Assembly: GCA_021846485.1 (NCBI GenBank)
Contig: JAJZWW010000011.1
Span: 1 to 20,188 of the forward strand
Direction of reading: 5' to 3'
From: Actinomycetes bacterium
GTDB taxonomy: Bacteria > Actinomycetota > Acidimicrobiia > Acidimicrobiales > Palsa-688
DNA length: 20,188 bases
Positions 14,765 to 20,188 of this stretch are shown here, piece by piece (within the stretch, counting starts at the first letter, position 1; each line of letters opens with the position of its first letter). The position numbers and the translations under genes were made by a program. The notes beneath the pieces were generated by a model, which worked only from the letters and a program-made list of their open reading frames with translations, did not search any database and was not told where the DNA came from.

Positions 14765-15072
14765 CGGGGCGCCTCCCCGGGGCCGGCGGGGCTGGCCGCG
14801 CCGGGAGGGACCGTGCCGGGCAGCGGCTCGACGGTGACCACCGCGTCCTCGATCACCGGGTTGGTGAGGAAGCGCCGGCACAGCTCCTCGACCCGGCCGC
14901 GGGCGGCTTCGACGTCGGCGGCCTCGACCTCCAGGCGGATCGCCTTGCCGGTGCGGACCCCGCTCACGTCGCCGAAGCCGAGGGTGGGCAGGGACCGCTC
15001 GATGGTGGTGCCGGCTGGGTCGGCGATCCCCGGCCGCAGTCGGACCTCGACCAGCGCGCCGAACCGGCTCAC
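14761..15072 (-). CDS. purS: FGAM synthase, PurS subunit
   Basis: PurS is a small protein that bridges PurQ and PurL in the FGAM synthase complex. The 103 aa show the family pattern: an N-terminal strand FGALVEVRLRPGIADPAGTT, then the LPTLGFGDVSGVRTGKAIRL motif, and LCRRFLTNPVIEDAVVTVE. The GTG start at 15072 overlaps the purC stop by four bases. The C-terminal tail after about residue 87 is Pro/Gly-rich. The much longer frame that extends upstream only shadows purC. Confidence 0.94.
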   Translation of the reverse strand: MSRFGALVEVRLRPGIADPAGTTIERSLPTLGFGDVSGVRTGKAIRLEVEAADVEAARGRVEELCRRFLTNPVIEDAVVTVEPLPGTVPPGAASPAGPGEAPR

Positions 15073-16001
15073 CGGGCCCCCGGGGCGGCGTCTCGCGGTC
15101 GGTCGGCGCCCCCGGCCGGCGGGTGGGCGCCCGGCCAGTCGGCGAAGCTCCGGCCGGTGACCCGCTCGTAGGCCTCCACGTAGCGGCCGGCGGTGGCCGC
15201 GACGACGTCTGGAGGCAGCGTGGGCGGCGGCGGGGTCTTGTCCCAGCCGGTGGACTCGAGCCAGTCCCGCAGCGGCTGCTTGTCGAACGCTGGCGGGATC
15301 CCCCCCGGATCCCAACCGCCGGAGGGCCAGAAGCGGGAGGAGTCGGGGGTGAGGACTTCGTCGCAGATCGCCAGGCGGCCGTCGATCAACCCTAGCTCGA
15401 ACTTGGTGTCGGCCACGATGATGCCCCGCTCGCCGGCGAGGGCGGCGCCCCTCCGGTACAGCTCGAGGGCGAGCTCCCGGGCTTCGCCGGCCAGCTTCCC
15501 GCCGACCGCCTCGACCATCTGCGCGTAGGTGATGTTGACGTCGTGGCCCGAGGTCGCCTTGGTCGCCGGGGTGAAGATCGGCTCGGGGAGCCGCTCGGAG
15601 CGCCGCAGCCCGGCGGGGAGCTGGTGGCCGGCGAGAGTCCCGGTCGCGGCGTACTCCGCCCAGGCCGACCCGGCCAGGTAGCCCCGCACCACGCACTCCA
15701 CCGGGAGCATCTCGGCTCGGCGCACGAGCATCACCCGCCCGGGCAGGTCGCCGGGGTCGATGCCCGGCGGCGGGGCCCAGCCGGATGGTGGCTCGAGGCC
15801 CAGGAGGTGCCCGGGGGCGAGGTCACCGGTGCGCTCCAGCCAGAACGACGTGAAGGCGGTGAGCACCCTGCCCTTGTCGGGCACCGGTTCGGCCATGACC
15901 ACGTCGAACGCCGACACCCGGTCGGAGGTGACCATGAGCAGCGTGTCGTCGTCGACCTGGTAGATGTCTCGGACCTTGCCGGAGGCGGCCAGCCCGCTCA
16001 T
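15069..16001 (-). CDS. purC: SAICAR synthetase (PurC)
   Basis: PurC joins CAIR and aspartate with ATP to give SAICAR. The 310 aa match the longer form seen in actinobacteria (about 297-300 aa) rather than the 237-aa enterobacterial form. GKVRDIY at 8-14, SDRVSAFD, ECVVRGYLAGSAW, GHDVNITYAQ and DTKFELGL are family motifs. The final 25 residues are Pro/Gly/Ala/Arg-rich. The ATG at 16001 is preceded by GGAG 12-15 bases upstream and a TAGCCT -10 box at 16027-16032. It starts the purC-purS-purQ-purL unit; the upstream gap to purD holds palindromic repeat B. Confidence 0.96.
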   Translation of the reverse strand: MSGLAASGKVRDIYQVDDDTLLMVTSDRVSAFDVVMAEPVPDKGRVLTAFTSFWLERTGDLAPGHLLGLEPPSGWAPPPGIDPGDLPGRVMLVRRAEMLPVECVVRGYLAGSAWAEYAATGTLAGHQLPAGLRRSERLPEPIFTPATKATSGHDVNITYAQMVEAVGGKLAGEARELALELYRRGAALAGERGIIVADTKFELGLIDGRLAICDEVLTPDSSRFWPSGGWDPGGIPPAFDKQPLRDWLESTGWDKTPPPPTLPPDVVAATAGRYVEAYERVTGRSFADWPGAHPPAGGADRPRDAAPGAR

Positions 16002-16026
16002 CGTCGTCCGAGCTCCACGCGGGCCC

Positions 16027-16032
16027 AGGCTA
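16027..16032 (-). promoter_or_regulatory. Putative -10 box (TAGCCT) of the purCSQL unit
   Basis: GGTAGCCT on the minus strand is the same octamer as at the serA promoter. It lies 25 bases before the purC ATG, leaving a short leader with GGAG. The end of palindromic repeat B begins two bases upstream of the box, so the -35 region is supplied by the repeat. No clear -35 hexamer is seen. Confidence 0.45.
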
Positions 16033-16033
16033 C

Positions 16034-16138
16034 CAAGGAGGAACTTGCCTGTTCGAGTTCTTCGAGTCCCTTCATTTCACAGGTTGTGATCTGCTGGTTT
16101 GCCCATGGGGTAGTCCCGCAGGCAAGTTCCTTCTCGGT
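16034..16138. repeat. Palindromic intergenic repeat, copy B
   Basis: This 105-bp element lies between purD and purC and is homologous to copy A at 7635-7734 in the same orientation. The arms 16036-16051 and 16119-16134 pair over 16 positions, one of them G-T, with a perfect ggaacttgcctg core. The inner part of the stem is less regular than in copy A, but TCACA...TGTGA (16077-16089) and the following CTGCTGGTTTGC are kept. The element starts 16 bases after the purD stop, counting in the direction of transcription, and ends next to the purC -10 box. Confidence 0.85.
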
Positions 16139-16154
16139 GCTCGGGCGGGGAGGT

Positions 16155-17498
16155 TCAGGGGCCGGGGGCCGGGCCGGAGGCGATGTCGCTGCGGTAGTGG
16201 CAGCCGGGCCAGGCGACGAGCTCGACGCCGGCGTAGGCCCGCCGCGAGGCCGCGCCGAGGGTGGGACCGACGCCGGTCACCCCGAGGACCCGACCGCCGG
16301 CGGACTGCAGGCCGCCGACCCCCGCCGGCTCCAGGCCGCCGCCGCCCGCCGGCTCCAGGCCGCCGCCGGCCACGCCTGCAGCGAGAACGCTCACCCCGGC
16401 CAGCCCGGCGGCTCGCAGCAGCCGGCCGGGGTCGATTGGGTCCCCGGTGCGCGCCGCGCCCGGGTAGCCGGGGGCGGCCAGGACGACGTTGACCGCGGCG
16501 TGCGCCCCGAAGCGGGGAGGGTCGACCGCCGACAGGTCGCCCCTGGCCGCTGCGTCCAGGGCCGAGGCGACGTCTCCCTCCCAGCGGGCGAGCACCACCT
16601 GGGTCTCGGGGTCCCCGAAGCGAACGTTGATCTCGATCACCCTCGGCCCGTCGGGGGTGAGCATCAGGCCGGCGTAGAGCACTCCGCGGTAGTCGACCCC
16701 CCGGTCGCGGAGGGCTCCGAGGGTGGCCTCGACCGTCGAGGCCATCACCTGGTCGACCAGCTGCGGGCCGGCGTCGGGCACCGGGGAGTAGGCGCCCATC
16801 CCGCCGGTGTTGGGCCCGGTGTCGGCGTCGCCGAGGCGCTTGTGGTCCCTTGCCGGGGCGAGCGCCACCGCCCGCCGGCCGTCGCAGAGGGCCATGAGCG
16901 ACAACTCGACGCCGCGCAGCCCTTCCTCGACGACCACCCGCCGCCCGGCGTCGCCGAACGCCGCCCCCGACAGCTTGGCCCGCAGGTCCTCCTCGGCGGC
17001 ATCGATGTCCTCGGTGACGAGCACCCCCTTGCCGGCTGCCAGCCCGTCGGTCTTCACCACCCAGGGCGGCGGCAGGGAGCGGAGGAAGGCGGAGGCCTCG
17101 GCGAGCTGGTCGGTCCCGAAGGACCTCCAGGTGGCGGTGGGGACGCCGGCGTCGGTGAGGACCGACTTCATCCACTCCTTGGATCCCTCCAGGCGGGCCC
17201 CGCCGGCCCCCGGCCCGAGCACCCTGGCTCCTCCGGCTCGGAGCCGGTCGGCCAGGCCGGCGACGAGCGGAGCCTCCGGGCCGATGACCCACAGGTCGGC
17301 GTCGAGCGCGCCGGGGCCGGCGTCCACGCAGGTGATCGGCGCCGCGGGGGGGCCATCGCCGGCGGGGTCACCGCCGGCGAGGAGGGCGATGCCGGGGTTG
17401 CCCGGCACGACCGCTACGCCGCTCACCGAGGGGCTGCGGGCCAGGGCGAGGGCCAGGGCATGCTCGCGCGCGCCGGCCCCGGCGACCGCGACCCTCAC
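16155..17498 (-). CDS. purD: Phosphoribosylamine-glycine ligase (GAR synthetase)
   Basis: PurD joins phosphoribosylamine and glycine with ATP to give GAR, the second purine step. The 447 aa are an ATP-grasp enzyme: N-terminal VAVAGAGAREHAL, then WVVKTDGLAAGKGVLV (146-161), DHKRLGDADTGPNTGGMGAYSP (218-239, given for position) and INVRFGDPETQ (290-300). The GTG at 17498 lies eight bases after the purA stop and starts right at the conserved strand. A glycine-rich triple repeat (378-401) is inserted just before GGRVLGV near the C-terminus, where other PurD proteins have a short loop. This makes the protein somewhat longer than the usual 420-430 aa. Confidence 0.95.
   Translation of the reverse strand: MRVAVAGAGAREHALALALARSPSVSGVAVVPGNPGIALLAGGDPAGDGPPAAPITCVDAGPGALDADLWVIGPEAPLVAGLADRLRAGGARVLGPGAGGARLEGSKEWMKSVLTDAGVPTATWRSFGTDQLAEASAFLRSLPPPWVVKTDGLAAGKGVLVTEDIDAAEEDLRAKLSGAAFGDAGRRVVVEEGLRGVELSLMALCDGRRAVALAPARDHKRLGDADTGPNTGGMGAYSPVPDAGPQLVDQVMASTVEATLGALRDRGVDYRGVLYAGLMLTPDGPRVIEINVRFGDPETQVVLARWEGDVASALDAAARGDLSAVDPPRFGAHAAVNVVLAAPGYPGAARTGDPIDPGRLLRAAGLAGVSVLAAGVAGGGLEPAGGGGLEPAGVGGLQSAGGRVLGVTGVGPTLGAASRRAYAGVELVAWPGCHYRSDIASGPAPGP
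16296..16367. repeat. In-frame 24-bp minisatellite inside purD
   Basis: Three consecutive 24-bp units encode GGGLEPAG, GGGLEPAG and VGGLQSAG (residues 378-401). At the DNA level the two copies nearer the 3' end of the plus strand are almost identical and the third is diverged. Copy-number change would keep the reading frame. Confidence 0.85.
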
Positions 17499-17506
17499 CG
17501 GCCCGC

Positions 17507-18793
17507 TCAGCCGGCCCGGTCGAAGCGCACGTACTGCTCGCGCCCTGGCCCGACCCCGACGAGGTGGATGGGCACGCCGGCGAGCTCGGCCAAGCGGTCG
17601 ACGTAGCGCTGCGCGGCGGGCGGCAGGTCGGCGAGCGAGGTCGCCGCGGTGGTGTCGGACCGCCAGCCGGGGAGCTCCTCGTAGACCGGGGTGGCGGCGT
17701 GCAGCACCGACTGGTGGTAGGGGAGGTGCTCGTGGCGGACCCCTCCGTGGTCGTAGGCGACGCACACCCGGATCGTCTCGAAGGTGTCGAGGACGTCGAG
17801 CTTGGTGAGGGCGATCTCCGACAGCGAGTTGAGGCGCACCGCCTGGCGGGCCATGACCGCGTCGAACCAGCCGGTGCGCCGGCGCCGCCCGGTGTTGGTG
17901 CCGTACTCGTGGCCCCTCTCGACCAGCTCGTCGCCGAGGGGGCCGTCGAGCTCGGTGGGGAACGGCCCGGCGCCCACCCGGGTCAGGTAGGCCTTGGAGA
18001 TGCCGATCACCCGGTCCACGTGGCGCGGGCCGACCCCGGCGCCGGTGCACGCCCCGCCGGCCACCGGGTTGGACGAGGTGACGAATGGATAGGTCCCGTG
18101 GTCGAGGTCGAGGAACGTCGCCTGGGCGCCCTCCAACAGCACGTGCGCTCCGGCGTCGAGGGCGTCGTGGACGATCCCCACGCTGTCGGCGATCAGTGGG
18201 GCGATGCGCGGGGCGTACTCGTCCAAGTAGCGGGCGGCGACCTCCTCGGCGGAGATCGGGAGGCGGTTGTAGACCTTGGCCAGCACCGCGTTCTTCTCCC
18301 GCAGCGCCAGGTCCAGCTTCTCGCGGAAGATCTTCCGGTCGAGGAGGTCTTGTACCCGCAGGCCGACCCGGGCGGCCTTGTCGGCGTAGGCCGGGCCGAT
18401 CCCCCGCTTGGTGGTGCCGAGCTTGTTGTTGCCGAGGCGGCGCTCCGCCAGGGCGTCGAGCTCCCGGTGGTAGGGCATTATCAGGTGGGCGTTGCCCGAG
18501 ACCCTGAGCCGGGAGCAGTCCACCCCTCGGGCCTCCAGGGCGGCTGTCTCGGCTAGCAGCACCTTGGGGTCGACGACCACCCCGTTGCCGATGACCGGAG
18601 TGATCGACGGGTAGAGGATCCCGCTCGGGATCAGCTGGAGGGCGAAGCTCTCGCCGTCGACGACGATCGTGTGGCCGGCGTTGTGGCCGCCCTGGTAGCG
18701 CACCACGACCGACATCTCCTTGGCCAGGAGGTCGGTCAGCTTTCCCTTGCCCTCGTCACCCCACTGGGTGCCGACCACCACGGTTGCAGGCAC
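17507..18793 (-). CDS. purA: Adenylosuccinate synthase
   Basis: PurA makes adenylosuccinate from IMP, aspartate and GTP, the first step from IMP to AMP. The 428 aa have the usual length. GTQWGDEGKGK places catalytic Asp13, and QGGHNAGHT places His41, the same numbers as in E. coli. Also seen are GNGVVVDPKVL, GTTKRGIGPAYADK, EGAQATFLDLDHGTYPFVTSS, and the C-terminal GVGPGREQYV. The GTG start at 18793 has a TACCAT -10 box nine bases upstream and no clear ribosome binding site, so the transcript may be nearly leaderless. purD follows after eight bases. Confidence 0.97.
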   Translation of the reverse strand: MPATVVVGTQWGDEGKGKLTDLLAKEMSVVVRYQGGHNAGHTIVVDGESFALQLIPSGILYPSITPVIGNGVVVDPKVLLAETAALEARGVDCSRLRVSGNAHLIMPYHRELDALAERRLGNNKLGTTKRGIGPAYADKAARVGLRVQDLLDRKIFREKLDLALREKNAVLAKVYNRLPISAEEVAARYLDEYAPRIAPLIADSVGIVHDALDAGAHVLLEGAQATFLDLDHGTYPFVTSSNPVAGGACTGAGVGPRHVDRVIGISKAYLTRVGAGPFPTELDGPLGDELVERGHEYGTNTGRRRRTGWFDAVMARQAVRLNSLSEIALTKLDVLDTFETIRVCVAYDHGGVRHEHLPYHQSVLHAATPVYEELPGWRSDTTAATSLADLPPAAQRYVDRLAELAGVPIHLVGVGPGREQYVRFDRAG

Positions 18794-18801
18794 GGTGCCC
18801 G

Positions 18802-18807
18802 ATGGTA
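18802..18807 (-). promoter_or_regulatory. Putative -10 box (TACCAT) of purA-purD
   Basis: CGCTACCATCGGG on the minus strand contains a TANNNT box ending nine bases before the purA GTG. It closely resembles the DUF929 promoter box. The hairpin at 18825-18850 lies just upstream. Confidence 0.5.
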
Positions 18808-18824
18808 GCGCCGGCGGGCGCGCC

Positions 18825-18850
18825 GACGCCCCGGCTGCGGCCGGGGCGTC
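18825..18850 (-). terminator. GC-rich hairpin after the BI-1 gene
   Basis: GACGCCCCGGC (18825-18835) and GCCGGGGCGTC (18840-18850) form a perfect 11-bp stem with a 4-base loop. It lies 33 bases after the BI-1 stop and upstream of the purA promoter. There is no U-tract, so it would be an atypical intrinsic terminator. Confidence 0.65.
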
Positions 18851-18883
18851 CAGGGGAGGGGGACCGGGGGGAGAGGCGGGCCC

Positions 18884-19621
18884 TCAGCTGCGCCGCCCGC
18901 CCCCGGCGAACATGAGCAGGATGCGCAGGATCGAGAGGTACACGAGGACCAGGGCGGTCATCATCGCGAACGCCGACGCCCACTCCGCCTCGGCCGGCAT
19001 GCGCATCGCCTCGGCCCGCTGCACGTAGTCGAAGTCGACGAACAGGTTGAGGATCGCCACCGCCAAGAAGACCACCCCGAGGATCCCCCATATCGGGGAC
19101 GCCGTGGAGAAGATCGGCAGGGAGATGAACAGCGACAGCATCCCGACGGCGAGCAGCCCGACCGCCCCGATGGTCGCCATGGCGACCACCCGGGGAGTGA
19201 CCCGGACCAGGCCCGTGCGGTAAACGCCGAGAGTGCCGAGGAACACCCCGGCGGTGAACACGATCGCCAGGGGGATGATGCCGGCGAACTGGCTGGCGTA
19301 GATGCCGGAGATGGCCCCGAGGCCGAGGCCCTCGCAGACCGCGTAGATCGGGGCGAAGTACCTGGCCCAGCTCATCTTGAACCAGCTGACCAGCACGGTG
19401 ACGAAGGCGACGATCAAGGCGGTGAAGGCGATGCCGGCGGGCACGACGGCCCAGCCGGCGACGCCTGCCACCAGGGCCAGGATGGTGAGCCCGAGCAGCT
19501 TGTCGTAGGCGCGCGAGGCCTTGAAGGTGTGCGCGGGGGCCCACGGGTCGGGGGCGCCGAAACTGCCCTGGCGGGCCTCGGTGCCGATCCGCCGGAAAGC
19601 GGTGTCCATGGTCTGGCTCAT
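18884..19621 (-). CDS. Bax inhibitor-1 / YccA family membrane protein
   Basis: This 245-aa integral membrane protein has about seven hydrophobic segments after a hydrophilic N-terminus (1-40). Family features are EGLGLGAISGIYAS, FTAGVFLGTLGVYRTG and a late NLFVDFDYVQRAEAMRMPAE segment with two Asp near the last membrane span. The family name comes from animal homologues; one bacterial member (B. subtilis YetJ) is a pH-sensitive calcium leak channel, but the role in actinobacteria is not established. The ATG at 19621 is well supported by AAGGAG about ten bases upstream. It is a single-gene unit between the clpB end and purA, with hairpins on both sides. Confidence 0.88.
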   Translation of the reverse strand: MSQTMDTAFRRIGTEARQGSFGAPDPWAPAHTFKASRAYDKLLGLTILALVAGVAGWAVVPAGIAFTALIVAFVTVLVSWFKMSWARYFAPIYAVCEGLGLGAISGIYASQFAGIIPLAIVFTAGVFLGTLGVYRTGLVRVTPRVVAMATIGAVGLLAVGMLSLFISLPIFSTASPIWGILGVVFLAVAILNLFVDFDYVQRAEAMRMPAEAEWASAFAMMTALVLVYLSILRILLMFAGGGRRS

Positions 19622-19680
19622 GGAAGGGATCTCCTTGGGCTGGCCGGCTCTTGCCGGACGACGACAGCATGCCTCGCCTG

Positions 19681-19736
19681 GCGTGCAAACAGCACGCGAC
19701 GAGCTGAGACTTGGCGCGAAGTGCTCATCTCAGCTC
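19681..19736 (-). terminator. Tandem hairpins at the clpB 3' end
   Basis: The first hairpin pairs 19701-19709 with 19728-19736 (GAGCTGAGA / TCTCAGCTC, perfect 9 bp), with an inner ACTT/AAGT pairing. Its arm includes the last clpB codons, and the stop codon (19725-19727) sits just inside the loop. The second, 19681-19697, is GCGTGC-AAACA-GCACGC on the plus strand. No U-tract follows. Together they probably end clpB transcription. Confidence 0.55.
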
Positions 19737-20188
19737 CAGGTCTCCCTCGCCGCCGGCGGGGGCGTCGACGACGACGGTGGCCCCCTCGGCGTACTTGCCC
19801 TCGAGCAGGGCGAGGGCGAGGCGGTCCCCGACCTGGCGCTGGACGAGCCGCTTCAGCGGGCGGGCCCCGAAGGCGGGGTCGTAGCCCCGCTCGGCGAGCC
19901 ACGCCCGGGCGGCGGGGGTGACCTCGAGGAGCAGCCGGCGGGCGGCAAGGCGCTCTCCGAGCGAGCGGAGCTGGATGTCGACCACCGCCTCCATGTCCTC
20001 CTCGGTGAGCGCCCGGAAGCGGACGATCTCGTCGACGCGGTTCAAGAACTCCGGCTTGAACACCGCCGCGAGGTCGCCTTGGTGGTTGGAGGTCATGATG
20101 AGCACGGTGTTGGTGAAGTTGACCGTGCGCCCCTGGCCGTCGGTCAGCCGCCCGTCGTCGAGGACCTGCAGCAAGATGTTGAACACGT
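19725..20188 (-). CDS. clpB: ClpB disaggregase, C-terminal end (cut by window edge)
   Basis: This is the last 154 or so residues of a ClpB/Hsp104-type AAA+ ATPase, which with DnaK pulls proteins out of aggregates; the gene continues beyond 20188. The second AAA+ domain shows LLQVLDDGRLTDGQGRTV, IMTSN (sensor 1), KPEFLNRVDEIVRF with the arginine finger, and GYDPAFGARPLKRLVQR (sensor 2). Between TSN and FKPEF there are only about 8 residues, against about 29 in E. coli ClpB, so one helix-sized segment is missing. An inner Met at 20184 is not the start. ClpB is preferred over ClpC because of the LTDGQGRTV and GARPLKR context; the rest of the gene is needed to settle it. Confidence 0.85.
   Translation of the reverse strand, partial: VFNILLQVLDDGRLTDGQGRTVNFTNTVLIMTSNHQGDLAAVFKPEFLNRVDEIVRFRALTEEDMEAVVDIQLRSLGERLAARRLLLEVTPAARAWLAERGYDPAFGARPLKRLVQRQVGDRLALALLEGKYAEGATVVVDAPAGGEGDLELR

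Noticed and set aside
15543..17606. A 690-codon plus-strand frame opposite purC and purD
   Set aside because: It spans two good genes and the palindromic repeat in between and has no motif, so it is a chance frame.

Overview
This is a high-GC (about 70% by eye) window with dense gene packing, many GTG starts and GTGA/ATGA overlaps between consecutive genes. Several -10 boxes of the TANNNT type sit close to start codons. A bldC-type regulator beside purM, a PurS/PurQ/PurL three-part FGAM synthase and a VKOR/DUF929 thiol-oxidation pair together point to an actinobacterium. The class Acidimicrobiia is my guess only. No tRNA, rRNA, CRISPR array, transposase or phage gene was found.

Layout from left to right. 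(1) 100-1314 (-) is serA, with short tandem repeats on both flanks. (2) 1515-4282 (-) is an operon of an ECF sigma factor, a membrane-anchored zinc-finger anti-sigma factor and a cysteine-rich lipoprotein. Divergent from it, 4337-5897 (+) encodes a membrane-anchored thioredoxin-fold DUF929 protein and a VKOR quinone-linked oxidase. (3) A long palindrome (5930-6044) fills the convergent gap before argJ (-), which is followed by bldC (-). (4) 7764-18793 is a purine cluster, almost all on the minus strand. In transcription order it is purA-purD, then purC-purS-purQ-purL, then purF-purM. It encodes PRPP amidotransferase, GAR synthetase, FGAM synthase, AIR synthetase and SAICAR synthetase for IMP synthesis, plus adenylosuccinate synthase for AMP. 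purN/purT, purE/K, purB and purH are not in the window. A divergent mreB-like gene (10485-11507, +) interrupts the cluster between purF and purL. (5) 18884-19621 (-) is a Bax-inhibitor-1/YccA membrane protein. It is preceded by the 3' end of clpB (-), which is cut by the window edge.

The most unusual feature is in the gaps. Two copies of a ~100-bp palindromic repeat (7635-7734 and 16034-16138; 84 of 100 aligned positions identical by hand count, plus one 5-nt indel) lie just downstream of purM and purD. A related partial, duplicated motif lies at the 3' end of purL. Other long hairpins follow argJ/VKOR, BI-1 and clpB, so nearly every transcription-unit end carries a structured element, and none has a clear U-tract. 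A short frameshifted coding remnant lies between mreB-like and purL, bracketed by sequences resembling the repeat ends.

Functionally, the window joins core anabolism (serine, arginine, purines) to an envelope module. That module may couple disulfide formation to an ECF sigma response, because the anti-sigma factor and the lipoprotein both have exported cysteines. This link is an inference from gene arrangement and cysteine content, not a demonstrated function.
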